This document shows, one piece after another, positions 42,991 to 56,700 of a stretch of DNA of 64,000 bases. Source of the stretch: Vespa crabro (lineage: Eukaryota; Arthropoda; Insecta; Hymenoptera; Vespidae); assembly GCF_910589235.1 (NCBI RefSeq), contig NW_025813595.1, positions 558,001 to 622,000 on the forward strand, written 5' to 3'. The position numbers were made by a program, and so were the translations under genes. Below the pieces are notes generated by a model. That model saw nothing but the letters and a program-made list of their open reading frames with translations. It was not told the DNA's origin and ran no database searches. Numbering within the stretch: the stretch's first letter is position 1; each line of letters starts with the position of its first letter.

Positions 42991-45660
42991 AATAATAACG
43001 ATAATAATGATAATAACGATATTAATAATAATAATAACACCAAAAACAATAATAACGATAATAACGATAATTACGACAATAATTATAACAATAATATCCA
43101 TAATAACGAACAGAAATAAAATAATATTAACAATAATATTGATGGCAACGATGTGAATGATAATTATAATAATTATATATCGATAATAAGGATTATAAGG
43201 ATAAGAACGAACAAAACTATAAATAAGTAAATAACGGCAATTATAATAATAATAATAACGATAATGACGATAATAACGGTAATGACCATAATAACGATTA
43301 TAATAATTACTGTAATAACGATATTAGTAATAATAATAATAATGATAATAACGATAATAACGTTAATAACAAAAATAATAATAATGTAATAACGATGTTA
43401 ACGACTAAAACGATAATAATGATAATAGCAATAATGATAATAATAACAATTAAATTAATAACGATCATAACGTTAATAACAATAATAATAATAGCAATAA
43501 TAGCGATAAGAACGATAATGACGATACTAACAATAACAGCGATAATAATAATAACGATATTAAGGATAATATCGTTAATAATTTTAAAAATATTCACGAT
43601 AGTATCGATAATAATAATAACAACAAAAACAATAATAACGATAATAACTATAATAAAATTTATAATAATAACGATAATAACGATTATAACGTTAATAATA
43701 GTAATAACAATATTATCGATAATAGCAATGATAATAATAGTAATAATATAGGTAATAACAATAAAAGAGTTCCTAACGATAATAATAATGACGACAATAA
43801 CGATAATAATGACTATGATGATAAGAAAGATAATAATACTTATAATAATAAAAATAATAACGACAACAAGGATCATAATGATAATTATAGAAGTAATAAT
43901 AACAATATTAAGAATTATAACTTTAATAACGATTATAACGATAATAGTATTAGTAATAATAACATTTATAACAATAATAACAATAATAATGCTTATAACA
44001 TTGTTAACGATAATAATATAAACGATTATAACGATAATAACCATAATAATAATAATAATAATGAAGATAACAACGATAATAACGATAATAATGACAGTAA
44101 TAAAAGCAATAATGACGATAATAACGTTAACAACGATAATAAGGATAATAAAGATAATAACAATAATAGTAATAGTAATAATTAAAATGATAACGACATT
44201 TACGATAATAAGGATAATAACAATAAAAATAGTAACGATAATAATGATAATAATATACGCGATAAAGTCGATAATATCGATAATAATATTAACATTATTA
44301 ACGATAATATCGATCATAATAATATTATAATAAACCGTAACCTCGATAATAATAAAAATAATAATAAAAAATTATTAATGATAATAACGATAATAACTAT
44401 AATAATGAAAACGAAAATAAAGATAATAATAATATTATCGATAATAAAAATAAAAATAATGATAATAATAATAATAAAGATAATACCGATAGTAACGATA
44501 ATAACGATAATAACGATAATAAGGATAATAACAATAATAACGATAATTGCGATAGTAACGAATATAATAATAACAATAATAACGATATTAGAAATAATAT
44601 TAATAACGATAATAACGGTATTTATGATAAGAATTATAAGAATAATAAAAGATAATAACGATAGTAACAGTAATAACGATAATAATAATATCAATATTAA
44701 TGATAATATCGAAAATTATAATAATAATAATAGCAATAATAACGATATTATCGATAATATGGATAATAATAAAAACGATACTAACGATCAGAATAAAAAT
44801 AAAATTGCGATAGTAACAATTATAACGACAATTACGATAATAACGACAATAATAACAACTATAATGTCGATGATAATGATAACTATCATAACACTAATAA
44901 CGATAATAATAATAATAGCAATAATAACGATATTAACGAAAATATTAATAACATTAGTAACGAAAACAACGGTAATATCATTAATAATAATAATAATAAT
45001 AAAGAAAGTATGTATAATAACGGTGACAACTATAATATTAATATCAAAAATAACGATAATAACGATAATAATGATAATTAAAATTATAACCCTAATAACG
45101 ATATCAAAATGTATAAAAATAACAATAATACTGATAATAACGAGAAAAACAAAAATGATAGTAGTAATAATACAAATATCGATAGTAACAAAAATAACGA
45201 TAATGAGGATAATAACGATAATAATGACAGCAATCATAACGATTTTAAAGTTAAGAACGATAATAATAATAATATTAATAACAATAATAACATTACCAAC
45301 GATAATAATAATAAAGACGTTAATAATAATAATCATAAAAAAGATATTAACGATAATAACAACAATAATAATTATAACAATAATAATAATAGTAACTATA
45401 AGAACAATAATATCGATAATAACGATAATAATAATAACGAAAGTATCGATAATATCGTTAATACCATCAACAATATTATTGATAATATCGATAATAATAT
45501 TAATAATCATAACGATAATAGCGATAATAACGATAATAATGATAATAACGATAATGAAGATAATCACTATAATATCGATTATAACAATAATAATAATAAC
45601 GATAATGACGATAATAATAAAAGTAATGACGATAATAACGATAATTACGATAATGACGAT
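42990..45660 (+). repeat. Large segmental copy, partner 16850-19560
   Basis: Second copy with offsets of 26139-26103 and about 97% identity in the counted interval. The recurrent text GATAAAGTCGATAATATCG at about 44261 also occurs near 18133, 21715, 48263, 51655 and 57010. The plus frame 45109-46335 is the longest uninterrupted Asn/Asp chain (408 residues) but has no landmark other than repeat-derived residues. Confidence 0.86.
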
Positions 45661-45970
45661 AATATTAATAACGATATTAACGTTAATAACGTAAATAAAC
45701 GTTATAATAATAGTAATAATAACAATAATAACGAAAATAAAGATAATAGCGATAATAATATTCACGATAATATCGACATTATTAAAAATAATAACAACGA
45801 TAATTATGATAATAATGATAATAAAAGTAATAATAATAAAGATAATAACAATATTAACGATAATATTGATAATAATGATAATAACAATAATAACGATAAT
45901 AACGTTATTAATAATAAAGATAATAACCATAATAGCAATAATAATAATTACGATAAGAACGTAAATAACG

Positions 45971-46006
<36 letters not shown>

Positions 46007-49000
46007 GCGATAATAATGATATTAATGCCAATAACGGTAATAATTATAACAATAATAACGAAAATATCGATAATATTTATAATATCGATAATAATTATAT
46101 TAATAATAACTATAATATCGATAATAAGGACAATAAAATAAACAATAATAACTGTATTAACAAAAATATTAAGGACAATTGTAACGATAATAACGATAAT
46201 AATAATAGTAATAATAATAATAACGAAAGTAAAGATAATAACGATGTCAACGATAATAAAAATAGCAATAATAATGATAATAATGAAAAAAATAATAATA
46301 GTAATAACAATAATATCGCTAATAACGCTAATTAAGATAATAATAATAATGATAACGACGATGAAAATAATATTAATAATAACGATAATATCGATAATAA
46401 TAATAACGTAAAAAACGATAATAGCATTAATAATAAAAAAGATAATAACATTAATAACGATAATAAAGGTAATAATAATGAATATAATAACGTTTATAAC
46501 AATAATAACGATAATAACGATATTGAATATAATAACGATAATAATAATAAAATAATAAGGATATTAAGAATATTAACGATAACAACTATAATAATAATTA
46601 TATTAATAACGATAATATCGATAATAATAATAACAATATTGACGACAATAATAATAATAATAAAGATTTTGACGATAATAACGATAATAGAGATATTAAG
46701 GATAAAAATAATAACAATAATAACGATAATAACAATTATAAGGATACAAACGAAAATAATATTTATAATAATAGCAATAATAACAATAATAACGATAAAA
46801 AAATAACTATATTAACGATATTAAAGATAATATTAATAACAATAGTAACGATAACAACGATAATAACCCTAATAATAATAATAATAATAATAACGAAAAT
46901 AAGGATAATAACGATGACAAACGATAAAAATAATAACAATAATAACAATAGTAACGATAATAACGATAAAAATAATTATAATAATAACCATAAAAACGAT
47001 ATCATTGATTATAACGAGAATAATGATAATAATAGCTATAATAATAAAAATAATAATTTTTATTAACGATAGTAACGATAATAATAATAACAATAATATC
47101 GATAAAACGATAATAATGATAATACCGATAATAACGATAATAACATTAATAATAATAGTAATAATAAATAAAATAACAATAATAACGTTTACAATGATAA
47201 TCACGATAATATTATTAATAATGATAGCAATAATAACGATAATAAAGACAAATATTTTAATAGAAGTAATAATACCAATATTAACAATGTTTGCAATAAT
47301 AATGATAACAACGATAATAATAGAATTATCAATTAAATTAATAACAATAATAACGACAATAATGATAACATGGATGATAATAATAACGATAATAACGATA
47401 GTAGTAATAATAATATCGATAGTAACAATAATGACGATAATAGCGAAAATAACAATAATAAGGATAATAATGATATTATGGATAATATCGATAATAATAA
47501 TAACAATATTAACGATAATATCTATAAAAATAATAATAATAATAATCATAACAGTAATAACGATAATACCGATAATAACAATGATAATTATAATAGCGAT
47601 AATAAGGTTAATATCCATAATAATAGTAACAATAATAAAGATTACAACGATATTAACGATAATAATGACACTAATAATAACAATAATAACGATAAAAACG
47701 ATAGCAATTATAAATCGATAATAACGATAACAGTTATAATCCTAATAACGATAATAATATTTATATGAATAACAATAATACGAATAATAACGATAAAAAC
47801 GAAAATAATAGTAGTAATAATATCAGAATTAACACTAATAACGCTAATGACGATAATAACAATAATAATAGTAGTAATAATAATAATAATGACGATAATA
47901 GCGATAATAAGGTTAATAACGATAATAACGATAAATATAATAAACATATTAGAAAAATAAAATGTTATAAATGATAACAATAACGATAGTAACGATAACA
48001 TCGATAATAACAATAATACTATAAACGTTTACATCGATAATAATATTAATAATAACAATAATAACGCTAATAACGATAATAATGATATTAACTATAATAA
48101 AATTAATCACTATATTTACGTCAATAACGATAATAATATTAGCAATAATAGCGATTATAACGGTAATAACGATATCAATAATAACGATAATAACGACAAT
48201 AAACATAATAATGATAACAATAATAACAACAATAACAATAAGAATGATAATAATATATACGATAAAGTCGATAATATCGATAATAATATTAACAATATTA
48301 ACGATGATATCGATATTAACGAAAAATAATAATAATAATTAGACGATAATAACGGTTTATAACGGTAATAATAGTAATAACAATATCGACAATAACGATA
48401 ATAACGATAATAGTAGTAATAATAATAACGATAATAAGTATAATAATAATAATAATAATAATAATAACGATAACAACGACAGTAAGGATAAATATAATAA
48501 TAATAATAACGATAGTAACGATTATACGAATTATAACAATAACGATTATAACGATAATAGTAATAATAATAAGAACGATAATGAAGATAAAAAGATAAAA
48601 ATGATAATAACTATATTAACGATAATAACTATTCTAATAATAATAATAATAAGAATAATGACGATTATAACAATAAAAATAAAATGAATAATAACGACAA
48701 AAATGATAATAACGATAATAATAATAGCAATAATATCGAATTTAACGTTAATAACGATAGTAATAATAACATTAATAACGATAATAAATTTTTCAACGAT
48801 AATAATAATAATGACATTAATAATAATAATCATATTAGAGATATTAACGATAATAAAAACAATAATAATTATAACAATAATAATAATAGTAACCATAATA
48901 ACGATAATATCGATAGTAACGATTGTAATAATAACGATAGTAATGATAATATCGATAATACTAATAACAATATTATTGATAATCTAGATTATAATAATAA

Positions 49001-49322
49001 TAATAAGAACGATAATATCGAAAGTAACGATAATATTGAAAATAACGATAATAAAGACAATAACAATAATATCGATTATAACGATAATAATAATAATAAC
49101 GATAATGACGATAATAATAATAATAATAACGATATTAACGTTAATTACGTGTATGACAATAATATTAATAACGACAATGACCTTAATAACGTAAATAACG
49201 ATAAAAATAATAGTAATAATAACAAGAATAACGATAATAATATTAAGGATAATATAGACATTATTATCAATTATAACAACGATAAATACGATAATAACGA
49301 TAATGAAATTATAATAATTAAG
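45660..49322 (+). repeat. Extra ~3.5 kb in the second copy, ending in a repeated module
   Basis: The first copy has about 10 bases between the matches that end near 19560 and resume near 19570, whereas here about 3.6 kb intervene. Its right end (about 48660-49320) repeats the left border (about 45120-45850). CAATATTATTGATAAT at 45471 recurs at 48968, a shift of 3497. Both have AACGATATTAACGTTAA(T), GTAAATAA and GACATTATTA(A/T) text in the same order. This is the layout left by unequal crossing-over or tandem duplication. Parts match 30.94-31.08 kb (47264-47395) and 57.62-57.73 kb (48060-48175). No gene. Confidence 0.78.
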
Positions 49323-52302
49323 ACAGTAACAATATTAACAATAATATCGATAATAACAATAATAAAAATAATAATAGTAATAGCAATAAAAACGATAATA
49401 ATGATAATAACGATAATAACGATAATAGCGATAAGACTAATATCGATAATAACGATAATAACGATAATAATTCTAAGAATAATATATATAACATTGGTAC
49501 TAACGTTAATAACAATAATAATAATAACAATAATAACGATAATAAAATTAATAATGATCAGAACGATAATAATATTAATAATAATAACAATAATAACGAT
49601 TATTACGAGTAATAACTATAATAGCCATAAAAACGATTTTAACGATAATAATAATAACGATAATAACGATAATATCGATAATAATAATAACAATATACGA
49701 TAATATCGATATTAATAATTGTAATAATAACAATAACAACGATCATAACAATAATAGCGATTATAATAATAACGACAATAATGATAATAATAATAATAAT
49801 ATTATCTTTAGTAAGAATAATAATGATAACGTTGTTTATAATAGTAATAATAATAACGATTATAACGATAATAACGATGAAAATGATAATAACGATAATA
49901 ATTATATTAATAATAGCAATAATAACAATATTAACGATAATAGAAGAAACAATAAAAATGATATTAACGAAAATATTAATAACAATTGTAACGTTAAAAA
50001 CGATAATAAAAATAATAATAATAGTAGTCATAACGAAAGTAAAGATAATAACGAGAACAATAATAAAAATAATAGAGATAATATCGATTATAATAATACC
50101 GATAATATCGATAATAACGATAATAATAATAGAAATAATATCAATAATAACGATAATAAAGATAGCGATAATATTAATAACCATAATAATGACAATATTA
50201 ATATTATTAACAACGATAATAACGATAATAAAGTTAATAATATTAATATTAATAAAGATAATAACGGTATTAACGATAATACAGATAATAATGATAATAA
50301 TGATAATCATACGAACGATAATAACGATAATAATAAATATAATAATAACGCTAATAAAGTTAATATCTACAATAATAATATTACTAATAATATTAATTAT
50401 AACGTTAATAACGATAATAACGTTAATAATGATAGTAAATGTAACAATAATAGCAATAATAACGATAATAAAGTTTGTGTTGATAAGAATATTATTGATA
50501 ATAACGTCAATAGTTATAATAATAATAATAACGATAATAACGATAACAACGATAATAACAATAATAACGACAATTGCAATAGTAACGAATATAATGATAA
50601 CAATAATAACAATATCAGTAGTAAAATTATTAACGATAATAACGATATTTACGATAATAATTATATGAATAATAAAGATAATGACGATAGTAACAATAAT
50701 ATCGATAATAATAATAATGATAATAACGATAAGAATAAAAATAAAATTTCGATAGTAACAATAATAGCGACAATTACGATAATAACGATAATAATAACAC
50801 CGATAATGTCGATGATAATAATAACGATCATAAAGCTAATGACGTTAATAATATTAATATTATTAACTATATAATCGATAATAATAATAATCACAATAAC
50901 ATTAATAAGAATAATAACCATAATAACAATAATAACGATAATTACGATTAAAATAATAATAACGAAAATAACGATTATAACGATATTAACGATTAAAATA
51001 ATAATAATAATATCAAGAATAACGATAATAAGGATAATAACCATAATAACGATTATAACGAAAAAATAATAATAATAATAACAATAATAATAATAAGGAT
51101 AATAAAGATAAGAGAGAATATAATAACAACGATTAAATACAAAACAAAGGCAAAAATGATGTTGGCAATAATAACGATAACAACTGTGATAAAAATATCA
51201 ATATTAACGATATTAAAGAACACAGTAATAACAATAATAACGATAACAACGATAATAACATTAATGATAATAATAATAAAAACGAAAATAAGTATAATAA
51301 CGGTGACATCGATAATAATAATAAAAATAGTAACGATAATAACGATAATAATAATACTAATACTAACGATAATAAAGATAATAATAATCGTATTAAAGAT
51401 AATAACGATAATAACGCTACTAACGATAATAGAGATAATATTAAGAACAACAAAAATAATATTAACGTTAATAATTATAATAACAATTATAATAATGACG
51501 ATAATAACGATAACAACGGTAATAATGATATTAACGATAATAACGATAATAACAATGATAATAATAATAATAATTAAGATAATAACGATATTTACGATAA
51601 TAAGGATAATAACAATAAAAATAATAACAATAATAATGTTAATAATATAAACGATAAAGTCGATGATATCGATAATAATATTAACAAATTTAACGATAAT
51701 ATCGATAATAATATTAACAATATTAACGATAATATCGATCATAATAATAATATTATAAACCATAACGTCGATAATAATAATAATAATAATAACATTATTA
51801 ACGATAATAACGATAATTACTATAATAATAATAATGAAAATAACGATAATAATATTAACGATAAAAATAATAATAATAATAATAATAATAAAGATAATAA
51901 CGATAGTAACTATAATAACGATAATAACGATAATAACTATTAAACGACAATTGGGATAGTACCGAATATAATTATAACAATAAAAACAATGTTAGTAGTA
52001 AAATTAATAACGATAATAATGATATTTACGATAATTAGAATGATAATAATAGTAATAATAAAGACAAAAAGGATGTAAATGATTCTAACGATAATAATAA
52101 CAACAACAATAACGATAATAACGAATATGATGTTAAGAATGATAATAATATTAAGTATAATAAAAACAATAATGACAATCACGATGATAAAGATAATAAT
52201 TGAAGTAATAATAACAATATTAATAATAATAAATATAATAACGATAATAACAATAATAAACGTAGTAATAAAAAAAGTAATAACAATAATAACTATAAAA
52301 AC
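49322..52302 (+). repeat. Large segmental copy, partner 19570-22362
   Basis: Second copy at 98.6% identity over 51601-52260. It has about 70 extra bases near 51465-51535 (AACGTTAATAATTATAATAA). CTAGATTAT at 48985, TTGGGATAGT at 51951 and AGAGAGAATA at 51111 are useful landmarks in or beside this block. No gene. Confidence 0.88.
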
Positions 52303-52990
52303 GAATTTAACGATAATAATAATGGTGATATATACGATAATATCGATAATAATAATAACTATAATAACGATAATAACGATTATAGAGATTATAGAGATTA
52401 TAGAGATAATAATAATTATAGTAATAATAACGATATTATAAATACTAACGACAAAATAATAATAATAATTATAATGATAATAACGGTAATAACGATAAGA
52501 ATAATAGAAAAATAACAATAATATCAATAATAACGATAACAAAGATAATAACGATAATATCGATAATAATAAATAAGATAATATCAATTTCATCGATAAT
52601 AACAATAACAATATTAACGATTATATCGATCATAATAACAACAATATCGACAATAATATCGGTAATAATAATAACAAAAACATCAATAATAACGATAATA
52701 AAGATAACATAGATAATAATAATATAATTAATTACGTTAATAACGATAGTTACGATAATAACGGTAATAATAAAAAAATTAATAACGCTAATAACGATAA
52801 TAAAGATAATAATATTATTAATAATACCGATAATATCGATTATAATGGAAATAATAATAATAACAATATCGATAATAACGATAATAACGGTAATAACGAT
52901 AATGATAAAAGTAATAATAGTAGTAATAATAATGATAATTACGATAATAACGATAATAATAATAGTTATAATAATATTATTACAATAATA
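52303..52990 (+). repeat. Satellite replacing 22363-22880 in the second copy
   Basis: Not alignable by eye to the matching interval. AATAATAGAAAAATAACAAT near 52499 matches about 60284, where ATATCAATAATAA follows in both. Otherwise plain triplet satellite with the TATAGAGAT array at 52381. No gene. Confidence 0.6.
52381..52407 (+). repeat. Perfect 9-bp array, TATAGAGAT x 3
   Basis: Three exact head-to-tail copies of TATAGAGAT follow AATAACGAT. The unit is a mutated 9-mer of the satellite, and it has spread in steps of nine bases. It does not occur at the matching place near 22440. This is direct evidence of recent slippage at the 9-mer scale. Confidence 0.93.
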
Positions 52991-53401
52991 ACAATATTAA
53001 CGATAATAAAGTTAATAGCGATTATAACGTTATTAAAGACAGTAATAATTATAATAATAATAAAAATAAAATTAAAGATAACAATGAAAATAATGATAAT
53101 AATAGTAGTAATAATAACAATAATAACAATAATAACGATAATAACGATAATAACGATAATAGTAGAATTAATAATAACGATTATAATAAAAATAATAATA
53201 ATAATAACGATAATAACAATAATATCAATAATAATAATAACTATATTAACGATAATAACAATTATAGTAATAATAATAATAACGATTAATACGATAATAG
53301 TAATAATAATAATGAAAATATTAAAAATTTTAATCGCCAGAATACTAACAATAATACCGGTTATGATAAGAATAATATTAATAATAATGACGATAATAAT
53401 G

Positions 53402-53464
<63 letters not shown>

Positions 53465-55360
53465 TCATTAATACTCACAAATATAACAATATTAACGGTT
53501 ATGAGAAGATTATATTATTAATAATATCGATAACAATGGTAATAATGATATAATCGATAATAATAATTACAATAATAACGATAATATCTCTAATAATGAT
53601 AATAATACTAATAATTATAACGATAATAACAATAATATCGATAATAATAATATTAATAAGAGCGATAATAACGATAACAGTAGTAAGTATAAAATCGATA
53701 GTAATGATATTAATGAAAATATCCATAATAATAATAATAAATATAACAATACTAACGATAATAACAATAACAATAATAACAATAAAAACGATTATTAATA
53801 TAATAACGATAATAGTAAGAATAATTATACTATCGAAAATATGGTTGATTACGAAAATAACGGTAATAATGATAATAACGATAATAACGACAATAATAAT
53901 AATAATAATAAAGATAATAAAGATAATAACGGTAATAGCGAATATAATAAAAACAACAATAAAGATAACAACGATATTAACAGTAATAACAATAATAACA
54001 ATTACAGCGATAATAACAATAATAAGGATAATCGCGATAATAATAATAACACTAATAACAATAATATCGACAATAACGATAATTACGATAATACTAATAA
54101 CAATTATAACGATAATAACGATAATGACATTAATATTAATGATAATAATAATAATGATTACAATAATAAGGATAATAGCAATACGAATAATAACAAAATT
54201 ATCGATTATATTGTTTATAAAGATAGTAATAGTAACGATAATAATAATTATAATAATAACTATAATTACGATAATAATAAAAGAAAAGATAATAATATTA
54301 ATGATTATAAAAATAATAACGATAATAACGATAATAATAAGAACAATAACATTGATAATAACGACAATAATCATAATAACTTTAATAATAATAACAAAAA
54401 TAACTATTAAAACGGTAAAACAATAATAATAATAACAATAATGACGATAATAACGGTAATAACGATAATAATAATAATAATTATGACGATAATAACGGTA
54501 ATATCGCGTAATAATAAATACAACAGTAACAATATTAATAATAGCAATAATAACGATGGTGAGGAAATGGAAGATAATGGTAAAATATTAATTACAAAAT
54601 TAAGGATAATAAAGATAATAACGATATAAATAATATAAATAACAATAATAATTATAATAATAAAAATAATAACTATAATAAATATAATAACGTCAATAAT
54701 ACAAGTAATAATAACAATACTATCATTATTAAAGATAATAAAGATAAGAACGATGATTATAAACGTAATAATGACAATAATATTCATAATAATATTAACG
54801 ATAATAACGGTAATGACGATAACAATAATAAGGATAATTACGATAATATCGATAATAATATTAACAATATTAACGATCATAAACATAACAGTAATAATAA
54901 TAACATGTATACCGATAATAATAATAATAATACAAAGAAAAATAATAGCAATATTAACGATAATAACGATTATAATGATAACAATAATATCAAAAGTTGT
55001 AATAACGATAATATCGATAATAATGTCAATAAAGATAAAAATAATAATAATAACAATAATAACGTGAGTAATAATAACGAAAATAATAATATAAGCGGTA
55101 ATAATAAAATCAATAATAACGATAATAGCGATAACAATGATAACGATAATAAAGATAATATCGATATTAATAACAACAATATAAACGAAAGTAACCTTAA
55201 TAATAATAATAGTAATAACGATAAAAACGATAATAACGATAATAAAGATAATAATACTAATGATATTAACGATAATAGTAATAATTTTAATAACGATAAG
55301 AACGACAATAAAGATAATAATAATAATGATAACAATAACGAATATAAGGATAATAACGAT
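52990..55360 (+). repeat. Large segmental copy, partner 22880-25290
   Basis: Second copy at offsets of 30.07-30.11 kb. Against the partner it lacks AAAAAAATAATAAAG-type breaks near 23815, so the Asn/Asp frame 53841-54410 stays open here. It carries the ATACCGGTTATG and ATGTATACCGATAATAAT landmarks. No gene. Confidence 0.86.
53402..53463 (+). repeat. Perfect AAT microsatellite, about 20 units
   Basis: Runs from GACGATAATAATG to ATCATTAATACTCACAA. The paralog at 23334-23378 has about 15 units. Confidence 0.86.
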
Positions 55361-55860
55361 TATAATTATAATAATAATAACGAAAATAAGGATAATAACG
55401 ATAACAACGAAAATAATAATATCAATAATAGCGATAATAACGATTTTAACGATACTATGGATAATAATAATAATAATAATAACGATAGAAACGCTAAAAA
55501 CGATAATAACGAAAAAACGATGATAACGATATTAACGATAATAATAATAATCAGAATAACGATGATAACGATAATATCGATAATAAAAAAATAAAAATAA
55601 TAATGATCGTAACGATAATAAAGACAATAATAGCAGTTATAGTAACAATAATCATAGTAATATCTATAATAACGATAATATCGATAATAATAACAATGAC
55701 AAAGTTAATTGAAATGATAATAATAGCGATAATAACGATAATTACATTAATAATAATAACAATAATAAAGATAATACCGATATTGACATTAATAACAATA
55801 ATAATAATAGCAACAATAACGATAATTAGGATGCTAACGATAATATCTATAATTATAATA
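55360..55860 (+). repeat. Triplet satellite, junction between blocks
   Basis: Satellite with islands GATACTATGGATAATAATAA (about 55450), AAAACGATGATAACGATATT (about 55513) and ATTAGGATGCTAACG (about 55825). The 25.3 kb copy cannot be followed here. No gene. Confidence 0.6.
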
Positions 55861-56700
55861 ACATATGAACAATAATAACGATATTATCAATCATAACAAT
55901 AACGACAATAACGATAATATCGAAAATAATAATAACATTATTAACGTAAAAATCGATAATAATAATAATAATAATAATAACATTAACAACGATAATAACG
56001 ATAATAAGTATAATAATAATAATGAAAATAACGATAAAAACCATATTAACGGTAATAATAATAATAATAAGAATAGTAATAATAATAACGTTAATTACGA
56101 TAATAACGATAATAAAAATAGTAATTATAACACTAATAGCAATAATGACAATAATAATGATAATAATAAATACGATAATATCGATCAATTCGATAATAAT
56201 AAGAACAATATTAACGATTATATACACAAAAATAATATCAATAATAACAATAATGAAATTAATAATTTTAATAACGATAATAATAAAATTATTATTAATA
56301 ACAATAATAAAGATAAAAACGATAATAAAAATAATAACTTTAATAACGGAAATAGTAACATTTTTACTAATAATAATAATAGCGATAATAACGAAAATAA
56401 TGATAATAACGATTATAATAACAACGACAATATCGATAATAGTATTAATAATAATAATCATAATAACGATATTTAAGATTATAATAACAACAATAATAAA
56501 GAAATGAACGATTAATATTTAATAACGATAATAATAATAACGATAATAACTATTATAACGATCTAACGATAATAGTAACAAAAATAACAACGATAATATT
56601 AATAATAATAATAATAATATTAAAAGCACTAATATCGATAATGTAGAAAATAACGATAATAATGATAATGATAATAACGATAATAACGATAATGATAATA
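55860..56700 (+). repeat. Third copy of the 15.2-16.0 kb module
   Basis: ACGATATTATCAATCATAAC near 55878, TCGATCAATTCGATAATAAT near 56180, AATAATTTTAATAACGATAA near 56262, ATTATTATTAATAACAATAA near 56289 and GTAGAAAATAACGATAATAA near 56643 match 15223, 15432, 15515, 15540 and 15929. It includes the part that is missing near 41730 and has about 90 extra bases near 56066-56160. Confidence 0.78.
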
